A stretch of DNA of 64,000 bases from Lysobacter sp. ISL-50 (lineage in GTDB: Bacteria; Pseudomonadota; Gammaproteobacteria; Xanthomonadales; Xanthomonadaceae), in the NCBI RefSeq assembly GCF_018612875.1, contig NZ_JAGGRI010000003.1:81658-145657 (forward strand). The letters run 5' to 3'. The translations under genes and the position numbers were made by a program. The first letter of the stretch is position 1. Each line of letters starts with the position of its first letter. The notes below the pieces were generated by a model. That model was given only the letters and a program-made list of their open reading frames with translations, was not told where the DNA came from and ran no database searches. This document shows, piece after piece, positions 50,107 to 59,307 of this stretch.

Positions 50107-50681
50107 ACCACGTCGCGGAAGTGAAGGGAACCTGGACGGTTGAGTGTTCCGACAGACGGCCCTGGCTGAGGGCGAGCTGGGACTAGTCGTGGTCAGAAAG
50201 TGCGAGCGGCCGAGGCGGATTCTGACCTCAGGCCGGTCGACGCCAACGCCGTTGTCTGGCGGCCTGGGGCCGACTGAGGCCGTCGGGGGCCGCTCGCGGC
50301 CGACACGTGCCGGGACACGGCGACGCAGGTCAACCTGCAAGCCGACCCCGGCCGTCCGACCGCAGGGACATGCAGGGCCGTACAGGGACACCAGGGGATC
50401 AAGAGAGTTAGCCCCCAGTTGCCGTGGGCGCGCCAGTTTCCAGCGGTGAACCCTCTCCGCTCTCCGCACGCCCCTCCGAAAGCCCCAGTCCTGGCGGCCT
50501 TCCGCGATGGGCGTTTGGTTTTGACCTTTGGGCCAAACCGCCGAAACGGTTCGTTTTCCCCTCTCTCCACCCCATTTTTCTCCGGTCGGTTGGTCCTGAG
50601 ACCAAACGCTCGTTTGCGCAAAGCGCCAAAAACAAGGTGGATTTCGCCGGCCCTATTTTCTACGTTGGATTCGGACTTAGG
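50107..50681. other. non-coding, GC-rich region with small hairpins
   Basis: No gene is supported in these 575 bases. Open frames exist but have biased, repetitive composition. Hairpins can be formed by CAAACG at 50603-50608 with CGTTTG at 50611-50616, and by AACCG with CGGTT near 50537-50553. The segment between 50340 and 50400 is rich in caggGaca-type short repeats. The region lies between the stop of the GacA-like gene and the promoter of the five-gene operon. It may hold a terminator, a structured RNA or an old integration scar; no choice can be made. Confidence 0.4.
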
Positions 50682-51338
50682 TTATCCGCCGCGATTCGAA
50701 CGATCTGCCTCGGCATCGCCGGGGTGCGGAATTAGGCCCCAGACCATCGCCAGTCGCACGAGTGCGATGTCACTTCTCACCCGCAGCCTAGCCATCACCT
50801 TCGTCCGCACGGTGCGAACGGTCGATTCGGTCAGCGCAAGCTCCAGGGCGATATCGCTTGTGCGCTTACCTTGCACCATTAGCCGCGCCACCTCCAATTG
50901 CCGGGCGCTGAGATAGTCGAACGGCGAGGCCTCAAACAATAGTCTGACTCCCAGCGCGTCATCCAGAAATCGGCGTCCGGCAGCCACCTCGCGCACCGCG
51001 CGGATGACAGCAGCTCCGTCCTGCGCTTTCGATACGTAACCACTCGCACCAGCCGCCAGCAAACTGCGAGGCACTGCTCCGCGTTCAATGACCGACACAA
51101 TGAGGATCTTCATCTCGGGGTCGCGCACCAGCAACCGGCGCGTGACCTCCAGCCCGTCCCACTCCGGCAGGTGGAAGTCGCACAGCACCACATCGGGCTT
51201 GCACTCCGAAATCGCAGCGAGCGCATCCTTGCCGTTCGATGCTTCTCCTACCACGCGCACATCGTTCTGCGTCTCCAGCGCTCCTCTCAAGCCCAGTCGC
51301 ACCAAAGGATGGTCGTCGATTACAAATACTCGAATCAT
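50682..51338 (-). CDS. GacA/UvrY-like response regulator
   Basis: A 218-residue NarL/FixJ-type response regulator. The receiver is intact: MIRVFVIDDHPLVRLGLRG, the phosphorylation Asp in VVLCDFHLPEWDG, and the Lys in SGYVSKAQ. The linker and output match the GacA/UvrY subgroup (SPFDYLSARQLEVARLMVQG, then ALTESTVRTVRTKVMARLRV). GacA-type proteins turn on small RNAs that titrate CsrA. Here a csrA gene lies about 17 kb away in the same window, but no partner kinase gene is seen. It is transcribed away from the RHS gene. Confidence 0.85.
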   Translation of the reverse strand: MIRVFVIDDHPLVRLGLRGALETQNDVRVVGEASNGKDALAAISECKPDVVLCDFHLPEWDGLEVTRRLLVRDPEMKILIVSVIERGAVPRSLLAAGASGYVSKAQDGAAVIRAVREVAAGRRFLDDALGVRLLFEASPFDYLSARQLEVARLMVQGKRTSDIALELALTESTVRTVRTKVMARLRVRSDIALVRLAMVWGLIPHPGDAEADRSNRGG

Positions 51339-51889
51339 CTTCTTCCTCGGGAATCATCCGCCGAGGACAGACTTAGCCAATACAAGCCGGCCGCTATCAA
51401 CATAATCATTTGTAATTTGCGATTCGCCGACGCCAATGTCGGCTAATGGCATTTATCGATAGACAAACGCCTAGGCTGGTGGATCGAAATACCAAGTAAA
51501 AGTCAGATTTTGCTTACTCTCAGCCCTTGCCTTAGCTGCTAGCGTGGAGCCCCACCGACGCACCCAAAGTACACTTCGGGCGAGCAAGGAGGGCTATGTC
51601 ACATTCACGAAATTTAGCTACAGACCGAACAAGAAGCACCGAGGCTTTCGCAGTCTCTTCGAACGAGATAACCTTCGGCGAAACTGGCCATCAGGATGGC
51701 CTGGACGCTCAAGCACTCTTCTGGCGCCCCGCACTTAGACATGGACAGTTGTATGCCCACACTGAAGCTACTGGCCTCTCAGCCGGCACGAGCGGTCGTC
51801 GATTTTCTCCGCAATCCTCACCTCCCCAAGGCGTGGGCATCCGCCCGCGCTGTTCCGCTGTGCCAACAGGAGTAGCACCAAGGAATATC
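51339..51889. promoter_or_regulatory. intergenic region before the RHS gene, with an alternative in-frame start
   Basis: The 551 bases between the response regulator and the RHS start hold no independent gene. The AT-rich stretch 51390-51535 is the likely promoter area for both divergent genes. An in-frame ATG at 51596, preceded by a strong AAGGAGGG site, would add 98 residues to the RHS protein. That extension is Arg/Ser/Pro-rich and would bury the signal peptide, so the later start is preferred. The strong site could instead serve a leader peptide. Confidence 0.4.
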
Positions 51890-54800
51890 ATGAAAAAGAA
51901 TCGAATATTCGCAGTAGCGCTCAGCGTGCTGGCCGCTTGGTCGGGCCTAGCGATCGCACAAGAACCCATTACGCCATGGAATTGGAAGCTCACCATTTAC
52001 GATGCCTCCGATCACGAGTTAGAGAACAAGGAGTTCACCAGCCGAAGCGCGGCAGAGCAGTACCTCTGGGCGTCTTCTCCACTGAACGCGACGCTCAAGG
52101 AAGTCAAGCTCATTAAAGCGGGCGGATTGGGCGCCGAGTATCGGTATACCGGAACTCGCTCATCGACAACTCCAGGTCCGTATCAGTACAACACATATGT
52201 TGAGGAGGGCCTGAAATGGTTTTCCAGTGAATCGGAAGCAGTTACCGCGCGTAAGCAACGCCTCACCTACGCCTGGGGTACAAGCCGGAAAGCTTGCGCC
52301 CCAATCTTTGAGGACGAAGAGTGGAGCAACGAACCTAATCCAACTGACTCCCAGAGGAAATATACTAGGGTATATGTATTCAATGAGGACGACCCTACTT
52401 GCAGACCCTACTGGGAATTTCCTTACTTCAATACTGAACTGGTTAACAAAAAACGCATTACCTTTCGCGACCACGTCAAAAATCAGGACGGCAATTTCTT
52501 TCGTGATCCGCAGCCATTCACGGGTTTGGAGGAGAGCGCACAAATCTTGCACACTGGACCCGCTCGCGACCCGTACGGAAGCAATTACACCCCGGAGCAA
52601 TGGACCGTATTCAGTCGGCGAACGGCCAAGCTAGTCGGGCAACCCAATCACTGCTCGCCGATCAAGGGCAATCCCTGCGATGTCGCTAGAGGTTCAAAGT
52701 ATGAAATCGTAACCGACGCGGGCGGGTACGGCCCGCTGGATTTGATTCGCCAGTACGACTCCACCGATGCCGGTGGTTCGTTTGGCCGAGGGTGGCATGG
52801 CCCGTTTGACTACAGTTTGATGGTCTCAAACGACGGTAACCAATCCATCGTTCTCACGACCCCAAGTGGCAAACAAGTCGATCTGACGCGATCGTCTGGT
52901 TTGATCGACGACGCCCAACGGTATCGCAGCTCGGACAATCGCTCGGCTACCGCGATGAAGTACTACAAAGGGGCTGGCGTGTATGCGGTCCGGGTCGAGT
53001 TTCCGGACATGTCGATCGAATTCCGCTACCCCGGCCCAGGTTACAGCGAGAGACCTAGCAGCATCACCTACAACGGCAACCAAGAAGTTCGGCTTAACTA
53101 CGACACGCTCGGCCGCATCGAGCGCGCGGAGTACCTCGGCCGTTCGGTCAAGTATGTTTACGAGCACACCGATACCGAGCGCCTGCATAAGGTTTCAGCC
53201 GCGCTAATGCCGGATGGGCGGCTGATCACCTACGAGTACACGGCCGATGGCAACCTCGACCGCGTGGCGGACGACAGCGGTGAGTTGTTCAAGTACGGCT
53301 ACAAGGCCGGCACGTCGCTGATCACATCGATTCTGGAAAGTGGCGAGCATCCTCGTGGATACCAGTACGACGATTTACGCCGCCTGATCGGATCGACCAA
53401 TGGACCGGCCCAGTACGGCTACGCCTATCAGCCCACCCAGACTACCGTGACGTTTCCGAGCGGCCGGGTCGAGGTCACAGACTTTGAGCCCGAGCTCTCG
53501 CGACGACCGGTGCGCGAAGAGACCGTGGGCGGCTTGGTCACCTCGACAGCCTATACTTATAGCGGCCCCTACGACATCGTTACCGAGACCGACAACGCCG
53601 GTTTGACCACGATCCGGAAATACAACAGCAACTCGGAAACCGTTCAGACCCTGCTGAACAATGCGGTGTTGCGGACTATCCTCACGACATATGAACCCGG
53701 AACGTCGCGGCCGACGCGGATTCAGGCCAACGATGGGACGAGCAATCTCACCGCACAGACCGACTACACGTACAACACTCGTCGGCAGTTGACCTCGGTC
53801 GTTCGCAAAGATGCGAAGACGGCCGAACAGCGGACGACGACCCTGACCTACTGCGAGGACGCGGACCTGACGGCTCCGGCTTCCACCTGCGCCACGCTGG
53901 GGGCCTTGAAGTCCGTAGACGGACCGCGCACCGACGTCGCCGATACGACCGGTTATGACTACTTCGTCAGTGACGCGCCCGGCTGTGCAGTACCCGGTGG
54001 CAATTGCTCCTACCGGAAAGGTGATCTGTGGAAAATCAATTTCCCGATGGGTCAGACCCAGGAGTACTTGGCCTACGATGGCGGTGGCCGAACCTTGGGT
54101 TCTAAAGACTCCAACGGGGTCGTCACGAACTCGGAGTACGACCCGCGGGGTCGTTTGGCCGCGCAAAAGATTCGCGGTGCGAACGATTCGGTCAAGACCG
54201 ATGACCGGATCACGCGATTCGAATACACCCCTAGCGGCTCGGTGAAACAGATCACCCTGCCGGATGGGACGTACACCCGGTTCACCTACGACGCCGCGCT
54301 GCGGCTGACAGACATCACCGACAACCTGGGTGACGTCATCCACTACACCCTGGACAACGCCGGCAATCGCAAGCAGGAAGACGTCAAGGCCGGGGGCACT
54401 ACGGTCAGGCGCACCCTGTCGCGCGCCTTCAATGCGTTGGGTCAGTTGGAGGTACTGAAGGACGCGTCCCAGAATGCAACCAGCTTCCGCTACGACCTGG
54501 GCGGCAACCCCGACCGGACGACCGACGCCTTGGGGCGCATGACCGATCAGACCTACGATGGGCTAGGTCGTCTCAAGAAGACCCTTCAGGACGTGGGTGG
54601 ACTGGCCGTCGAGACAAAGCTCGAATATGACCCGTTCGATCGCCTCGCTGGGGTGGTCGATCCTAAAGGATTGTCAACGGCCTACGTCTACAACGGCTTC
54701 GGAGATCAGACCAAGCTGACCAGTCCGGATACGGGCGTCACCGATTACACCTATAACGCCGCCGGTCTGCTGGCGACGAAGAAGGATGCTAACGATACCG

Positions 54801-56752
54801 CGGCGCACACCTATACCTACGATGCGCTCGGGCGCCCTAAGACGGTCTCCTATGGTTCGGGCAGCGCCGATGTCGAGTATGTGTACGACACCGTCAACCC
54901 GGCTTGCACGGCAGGCGAAACGTTCGCCTCCGGTCGCGTGACCGCGATGCGGACGGACGGCACGGAGTTGTTGTACTGCTACGATCGCTTCGGCCAAATA
55001 GTCCGCAAGACCCAGACGCTAGCAGGCAAGAGTTTCACCCTTCGCCACGCGTACACCAGCACGGGGCAGCTCAAAAACTTGACCTACCCGGATGGAACCG
55101 TCGTGGACTATGTTCGCGACGCCAGGGCGCGCATCAAGGAGATCGGCGTTAAGCCCAACGGCAGCGTGCGTTCCGTGTTGCTCACCAGCGCTTCATACGA
55201 GCCGTTCGGCCCCGTTAATGGCTGGACTTACGGCAACGGCCGCACCCTAAGTCGGACCTATGACCTGGATTACCGTGCCAAGACCGTGCTCGACAACGCC
55301 AGCGGCGGTTTATCGCTGGGCTACGGCTACAACGCGGTCGGCGACTTGACCGAATTGAAAGACGGCCAACAAAGCGCGTTCCAGGCCAAGTATGACTACG
55401 ACACCCTTGGGCGGTTAAAGGTCACCCGCGATGGCACGACCGACACGGCATTGGAAACCTACGGCTACGATGGGACCGGCAACCGTCTCAGCGTTCTGCA
55501 GAGTGCGGTGACGACGGCGTACACCTATCCGGACACCCAGCATCGCCTTACCCGCGTCGGCACCGTCAATCGCACGTACAACGCGGTCGGCAACACGACC
55601 AGCATTGGCAGCACGGCCAAGGAGTTCGCCTACAACCCCGATGATCGGCTGAGTCAGGTCAAGCTCAATGGCGTAATCAAGGCGGGCTACCGCTACAACG
55701 CCATAGGCGAACGCGTGGCCATCACCAAGCCGGACGGCACGATCGACACGTACACGCTGTACGACGAGGCCGGGAATTGGATCGGTGACTACACGACGGC
55801 CGGAATCGCGAAGCAACAGGCGGTTTGGTTAGGCGGCGCACCCGTCGGCGTGTTGGTCGGAAGCGGCACCACTCAGTCGGCGAAATACGTGGAAACCGAT
55901 CATCTCGGCACACCGCGTGCGGTCATCGACCCCATTCGCAATGTCGCGATCTGGACCTGGAGTGCGAAGGGTGAGGCGTTCGGCAAGGATGTTCCCAACC
56001 AGGATCCGGACCTGGATGGCACCGCGTTCGTGTTCAACTTGCGGTTTCCGGGACAGAGGTTCGACGCCGGCAGCGGATTTGTTTACAACTACTATCGCGA
56101 TTACGACCCAGCCGTAGGCCGGTACCTGCAAAGCGACCCGATTGGCCTGAACGGTGGGGCTAGCACTTACGCCTATGCATTCAATAATTCGAATAGTTTC
56201 AAGGATCCATTTGGTCTTCAGCCGCCCGTAATTGACAGACCGGCTCCCGGCACCAGCAGAATCTTCACCCGCAATGAGTTTACAGAGCGCTACGGCCCCT
56301 TCAGTTCAGCCGTTAATCGCCAGTTGGATCGCGGCTGTGTCGGCGTTGCTTCAATCTACCAGGGCATGGGATACAACATGCCCGAGAACGCGCCCGGGGC
56401 ACAGTGCTTCAAAACGCAAGACGAGGCAGAACGCAAGGCTCGCGAGTGCAAGAATAATGTTGTATGGATCAAGCAAGGCGAGTGGCGGTTTGCTGACAAA
56501 TCGAACATCAAGCCCAATTCGATCAAGGGAGTCTCAAATAATGATTCGAAGAATCCTGCCGAGGCTTTCAACTACGTTACTTGGCTACTCGATGAAGAAG
56601 CATACCTAATCATGAACTATCGGGTCGAAGATGTCCCCGCTAACGGGCCTCAGATGATCGAAATTAAGTCATCACAAAATACGCAGATCGCTCCGACCGA
56701 CGAATATCCTGCGCAAATTTTCTGCACTACCTGCCCAGCACGAACAAGGTGA
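51890..56752 (+). CDS. secreted RHS-repeat protein with variable C-terminal domain
   Basis: A 1620-residue protein. It has a signal peptide (MKKNRIFAVALSVLAAW, cut after GLAIA), an N-terminal region to about residue 270, then dozens of YD/RHS repeats (such as TYDALGRPKTV and FEYTPSGSVKQI). These form the shell that encloses a toxin. The RHS core near residue 1420 (RYLQSDPIGLNGG, ending DPFGL) marks the usual cleavage point. The last 177 residues are a separate domain (RGCVGVASIYQGMG, then RECKNNVVWIKQGEWRF) with several Cys and no recognised family. A toxin role is inferred. The following small gene may be its immunity protein. Confidence 0.9.
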   Translation: MKKNRIFAVALSVLAAWSGLAIAQEPITPWNWKLTIYDASDHELENKEFTSRSAAEQYLWASSPLNATLKEVKLIKAGGLGAEYRYTGTRSSTTPGPYQYNTYVEEGLKWFSSESEAVTARKQRLTYAWGTSRKACAPIFEDEEWSNEPNPTDSQRKYTRVYVFNEDDPTCRPYWEFPYFNTELVNKKRITFRDHVKNQDGNFFRDPQPFTGLEESAQILHTGPARDPYGSNYTPEQWTVFSRRTAKLVGQPNHCSPIKGNPCDVARGSKYEIVTDAGGYGPLDLIRQYDSTDAGGSFGRGWHGPFDYSLMVSNDGNQSIVLTTPSGKQVDLTRSSGLIDDAQRYRSSDNRSATAMKYYKGAGVYAVRVEFPDMSIEFRYPGPGYSERPSSITYNGNQEVRLNYDTLGRIERAEYLGRSVKYVYEHTDTERLHKVSAALMPDGRLITYEYTADGNLDRVADDSGELFKYGYKAGTSLITSILESGEHPRGYQYDDLRRLIGSTNGPAQYGYAYQPTQTTVTFPSGRVEVTDFEPELSRRPVREETVGGLVTSTAYTYSGPYDIVTETDNAGLTTIRKYNSNSETVQTLLNNAVLRTILTTYEPGTSRPTRIQANDGTSNLTAQTDYTYNTRRQLTSVVRKDAKTAEQRTTTLTYCEDADLTAPASTCATLGALKSVDGPRTDVADTTGYDYFVSDAPGCAVPGGNCSYRKGDLWKINFPMGQTQEYLAYDGGGRTLGSKDSNGVVTNSEYDPRGRLAAQKIRGANDSVKTDDRITRFEYTPSGSVKQITLPDGTYTRFTYDAALRLTDITDNLGDVIHYTLDNAGNRKQEDVKAGGTTVRRTLSRAFNALGQLEVLKDASQNATSFRYDLGGNPDRTTDALGRMTDQTYDGLGRLKKTLQDVGGLAVETKLEYDPFDRLAGVVDPKGLSTAYVYNGFGDQTKLTSPDTGVTDYTYNAAGLLATKKDANDTAAHTYTYDALGRPKTVSYGSGSADVEYVYDTVNPACTAGETFASGRVTAMRTDGTELLYCYDRFGQIVRKTQTLAGKSFTLRHAYTSTGQLKNLTYPDGTVVDYVRDARARIKEIGVKPNGSVRSVLLTSASYEPFGPVNGWTYGNGRTLSRTYDLDYRAKTVLDNASGGLSLGYGYNAVGDLTELKDGQQSAFQAKYDYDTLGRLKVTRDGTTDTALETYGYDGTGNRLSVLQSAVTTAYTYPDTQHRLTRVGTVNRTYNAVGNTTSIGSTAKEFAYNPDDRLSQVKLNGVIKAGYRYNAIGERVAITKPDGTIDTYTLYDEAGNWIGDYTTAGIAKQQAVWLGGAPVGVLVGSGTTQSAKYVETDHLGTPRAVIDPIRNVAIWTWSAKGEAFGKDVPNQDPDLDGTAFVFNLRFPGQRFDAGSGFVYNYYRDYDPAVGRYLQSDPIGLNGGASTYAYAFNNSNSFKDPFGLQPPVIDRPAPGTSRIFTRNEFTERYGPFSSAVNRQLDRGCVGVASIYQGMGYNMPENAPGAQCFKTQDEAERKARECKNNVVWIKQGEWRFADKSNIKPNSIKGVSNNDSKNPAEAFNYVTWLLDEEAYLIMNYRVEDVPANGPQMIEIKSSQNTQIAPTDEYPAQIFCTTCPARTR

Positions 56753-56791
56753 AGAATTAGACTGTCCACTCGTTAGACAAAAAGGTGAGAT

Positions 56792-57262
56792 ATGAGATAC
56801 ATAGCCATTCCCAGCCTCATCATGTTGATGACGATCCCCTTCGCCTCTGCCCAGCCGCCCGAATCGAATACAGAGGTAGCGAAATTAGCGGTTCAGTACG
56901 CGAGCGCTCAGAACGAATCGCAGCGGCTACTCGCAAGCATAGAAGCGATAGATAGAAAGCTTATATGCAAAGGATGTGAGCTCGAAACAATCAACGCGAT
57001 CTTTGGCACACGTTTTTCGACGAAGGACTTTTCTAGGCAGGGCGACGACGGCTTGTTCAGCGCCGTTGTGCCACTAAGGCCGCCAGCAGCCGCCGTGCAA
57101 AAGGAGAAGGCATCTCCTCTTGTGAGCCCTGAGGCTTCGGAAAAAAACCCACCATCTGCAACCGCAATTACCGGCTGGCGGCTTGGGCTTAAATACGACA
57201 ACTATGGAAAGGTTAGGCTCTACTACTTAGCGAATGCGACGCTAGCACCTATGGGCTTCTAA
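56792..57262 (+). CDS. small secreted protein, putative immunity to the RHS C-terminal domain
   Basis: A 156-residue exported protein with a signal peptide (MRYIAIPSLIMLMTIPFASA), a helical first half with two Cys (LICKGCELETINAIFG) and a Pro/Ser/Lys-rich linker to a short C-terminal strand region (GWRLGLKYDNYGKVRLYYLA). It begins 40 bases after the RHS stop with its own site (AAAGGTGAG). Genes at this position usually encode the antitoxin; the periplasmic location would fit a toxin that acts there. The family is unknown. Confidence 0.55.
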   Translation: MRYIAIPSLIMLMTIPFASAQPPESNTEVAKLAVQYASAQNESQRLLASIEAIDRKLICKGCELETINAIFGTRFSTKDFSRQGDDGLFSAVVPLRPPAAAVQKEKASPLVSPEASEKNPPSATAITGWRLGLKYDNYGKVRLYYLANATLAPMGF

Positions 57263-57879
57263 CGGCTTCCGCGCTTTGAAGCAGATAAAATAGCTGACCT
57301 ACAAGGCGGAGCAGCTAGCCGGACAAGTAAGTGACTAAGGGCTGGGCTCTGTACTTCACGGGGCTCAGCCTTTTTGTCTGGTTTTGGGGGCATTCTTTTA
57401 ACGCGGCGGTCACGATTGGAGCACACACTATTACCTTCGTCCCCACAGATGCCGGCCCCCCATAAGCCCCTGGCCTCCTCGAGCGCTTGAGCTGCTTTGC
57501 TGACGTCTATGCGATTGAGTCTCGTCAGTTCGTCCTGTAAATCGAGAGCAAGGTCGGCCACGCCGCTCGCCTCGGCATCAGGATTGGCCTCCGAGTAGGC
57601 CGTCCTACCGCTCGACACAAGTACAGCCTCGATGAGGCGAAGCGTCTCGCCCCCATGCATCTCAGCCTGACCGGCCAGCGCGCGGCCAAGCATCACCCGC
57701 CTCCGAGAAGATCGCCGTGCAACAGGAGCCTCGACAAGCTGCCCCTTCCTCCAGCCGCAGATCCAGCCGATATCGGCGCATACGCGAAGCAGTCGCGCTT
57801 CAATTCTTTTCCGCAGCGCGGCCTTCCTTTCGGGCGGTCGAGCCAGTCGCCCTCGACGATTTCGCTTCGCGTTCTTCAT
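57259..57879 (-). CDS. hypothetical protein, helical
   Basis: A possible 206-residue protein starting MKNAKRNRRGRLARPP. Its central part looks like real protein (RIEARLLRVCADIGWICGW, then GETLRLIEAVLVSSGRTAYS and ALDLQDELTRLNRIDVSKAA). The last 60 residues are less convincing and cross the RHS terminator. The gene would belong to the - strand early genes of the right-hand element. No family was recognised. Confidence 0.4.
   Translation of the reverse strand: MKNAKRNRRGRLARPPERKAALRKRIEARLLRVCADIGWICGWRKGQLVEAPVARRSSRRRVMLGRALAGQAEMHGGETLRLIEAVLVSSGRTAYSEANPDAEASGVADLALDLQDELTRLNRIDVSKAAQALEEARGLWGAGICGDEGNSVCSNRDRRVKRMPPKPDKKAEPREVQSPALSHLLVRLAAPPCRSAILSASKRGSR
57340..57375 (+). terminator. 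rho-independent terminator after the RHS unit
   Basis: GGCTGGG at 57340-57346 pairs, with one mismatch, with CTCAGCC at 57364-57370, followed by five T residues at 57371-57375. It is 80 bases after the putative immunity gene and should end the RHS transcript. It lies within the 3' part of the overlapping - strand frame, which casts doubt on that frame's end. Confidence 0.6.
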
Positions 57880-57954
57880 ATTCTTCTCGCCGCATTGAAC
57901 CAGGCGAACACGATGCGGCCATAGCGGCTGCACCGCAACAGCGATTTCGTTGCT

Positions 57955-57996
57955 GTGACGGTGGTGATGGTCGTGACGGTGTATCCCGACCTGCGA
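57955..57996 (+). repeat. dispersed GTGACGGT repeat, copy 1
   Basis: The copy has the units GTGACGGTGGTGATGGTCG and TGACGGTGTATCCCGACCTG. It is a direct repeat of copy 2 (58038-58080) and belongs to a family of five in the window, whose other members lie at 61871-62064. The core unit is GTGACGGT repeated with a nine-base period, followed by GTATCCsGACC. Confidence 0.75.
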
Positions 57997-58037
57997 CTAC
58001 GAACGAAAAACGAGAACCACGGTCGGCCGACCGACCC

Positions 58038-58080
58038 GTGATGGTCGTGACGGTTGTGATGGTGTATCCGGACCTGACGC
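58038..58080 (+). repeat. dispersed GTGACGGT repeat, copy 2
   Basis: The copy has the units GTGATGGTCGTGACGGTTG and TGATGGTGTATCCGGACCTG, the same direction as copy 1. About 40 bases between the copies differ. Copies 1 and 2 lie in a 250-base stretch (57934-58190) without a convincing gene. Confidence 0.75.
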
Positions 58081-58180
58081 TACGACTCAAAACAGAAGGT
58101 CGCCGTCGGCTGGCGATCCGAACTGCTAAACGCGAGCGTAACCCGCCGAGCTATTGCTGGCTGGGTTCAGCCGCCAGCTA

Positions 58181-58200
58181 ATTATGCAAATTTGCATAAT
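58181..58200. promoter_or_regulatory. 20-bp perfect palindrome, probable operator
   Basis: ATTATGCAAATTTGCATAAT is a perfect 20-base palindrome. Its ten-base core GCAAATTTGC recurs in a second palindrome at 60219-60230 (GGCAAATTTGCC). It lies just past the stop of a small - strand gene (58243). This matches a binding site for a dimeric regulator, for instance a phage repressor, whose gene is not recognised here. Confidence 0.6.
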
Positions 58201-58242
58201 GAGAATTGCCGCCACCGGCGAGCTGGCGGCGCAGGCTTCGGG

Positions 58243-58527
58243 TCAGCGGCCGAGCAGGTAAGCGTTGCGCAAGCTCAGGGCGGCATCGGCCTGCGCGGCC
58301 GTCAGGCCGGCGGCGACGAAGCTAGCGTGCAGTTCGGCATCATCCGACGCTTCGTTGTTACTGAGCAGGTCCTCGACGAAGGCGAGCAGGTCGGGCAATA
58401 GGTCGGCGAGCAGGAGGTCGGTGCGCGTGGCCGGGTCCGTAGTCGAGACCCCAAGAACGCTTCCGTCTTCTATAGAATCAGGCCAAATGCCGGCCGTGCA
58501 GTCGTCCTCCGCATTCGCGGACAGCAT
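58243..58527 (-). CDS. small acidic hypothetical protein
   Basis: A 94-residue protein with an acidic helical C-terminal part (LLADLLPDLLAFVEDLLSNN, then ASFVAAGLTAAQADAALSL) that looks genuine. The first 30 residues are less so; a later start is possible. It is part of the - strand gene row of the right-hand element. No family was recognised. Confidence 0.45.
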   Translation of the reverse strand: MLSANAEDDCTAGIWPDSIEDGSVLGVSTTDPATRTDLLLADLLPDLLAFVEDLLSNNEASDDAELHASFVAAGLTAAQADAALSLRNAYLLGR

Positions 58528-58561
58528 GCCGGTGCCTCACCGAGGGCACTTGGGATTGGCT

Positions 58562-58780
58562 ATGGTCGATTGGCTGGCAATCTTGGAAGACGAACCAGAA
58601 GCTAACCCAGACAACTGGATAGATGGGATCTATGTCGGCCCAGCGGCGGCGTCAGTGATGCGAGCTCGAGCGCACCATGAGGCAATTAGGGAAGCGCACG
58701 CGAGGGCGCTGCGGGATCGCAGCAGAGAGCGCGATGCCGCAGCCGGACCAAATGCTGCAACTGACAGCGAGCCGGGCTAA
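58562..58780 (+). CDS. small hypothetical protein
   Basis: A possible 72-residue protein starting MVDWLAILEDEPEANPDNWI and continuing AAASVMRARAHHEAIREAHA, an acidic start and a basic helix. An ATG at 58526 would add 12 residues and overlap the opposing gene. It stands alone on the + strand between two - strand genes. The stop is followed by AGCCGGGCTAAGCCCGGCT, a hairpin at about 58769-58790. Confidence 0.4.
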   Translation: MVDWLAILEDEPEANPDNWIDGIYVGPAAASVMRARAHHEAIREAHARALRDRSRERDAAAGPNAATDSEPG

Positions 58781-58799
58781 GCCCGGCTCGCCATGGGGG

Positions 58800-59303
58800 T
58801 CACTCGGTGGCGTTGCCGGCCGGCGCGGCTTCGGTCTGGATGCGGTAGACCCGCTCCTCTTTTCCTTCTTTAGTAGAAGTCAGCGGATAGCCCTTCTTGC
58901 GAACGGTGCCGGCGAAGAATCCGCGTACCGAGTGCGCTTGCCAGTGGGTTGCCGCCATCACCTGCGAGATGGTCGCGCCTTCCGGGCGGGTCAGCAGGCC
59001 GACGACAAGATCTAGCCGAGGTTGCTTGGTGTTGCTGGACGATGCAGCGTGGCTGGGCGATTCCGCAGCTGACGCTTCCAACTCGACCGATTCCGGTGGC
59101 CCGTCGTAGCCCACTGCACGCCAGCCGGCTTCAGTGAGTAGGTGGCCACTCCCATTGGCGACGATGAAGTCGTTAAGTAGCAGGCCGCGCACCACCGAGG
59201 CGCGCGCACCACCTTTGAGGTTGTCGGGGAAGCTCTCGATCCGGCCGCCGGATTCGACGGCGAGAAGGATCAAAGCGTGCTGGCTGTCAGTAAGGTCCGT
59301 CAT
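58800..59303 (-). CDS. DUF3489 protein, winged-helix-like
   Basis: A 167-residue protein. The N-terminal part (LTDSQHALILLAVESGGRIE, then RGLLLNDFIVANGSGHLLTE) looks like a winged helix. The C-terminal DUF3489 part reads LVVGLLTRPEGATISQVMAA and HSVRGFFAGTVRKKGYPLTS. DUF3489 proteins are common in proteobacterial prophages and probably bind DNA. The gene begins four bases after the stop of the upstream gene, so they are cotranscribed. Confidence 0.8.
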   Translation of the reverse strand: MTDLTDSQHALILLAVESGGRIESFPDNLKGGARASVVRGLLLNDFIVANGSGHLLTEAGWRAVGYDGPPESVELEASAAESPSHAASSSNTKQPRLDLVVGLLTRPEGATISQVMAATHWQAHSVRGFFAGTVRKKGYPLTSTKEGKEERVYRIQTEAAPAGNATE

Positions 59304-59307
59304 GGTC

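Noticed and set aside
50424-50735. 103-residue + strand frame in the gap before the response regulator
   Set aside because: Composition is biased, there is no clear ribosome-binding site, and it runs into the 3' end of the response regulator gene.
51596-51889. 98-residue N-terminal extension of the RHS protein
   Set aside because: Despite a strong ribosome-binding site it lacks natural composition and would place the signal peptide internally. Noted as a regulatory possibility only.
58265-58525. N-terminal extension of the 58562 gene
   Set aside because: It lies antisense over a more plausible - strand gene and has low-complexity Ser/Ala/Arg composition.
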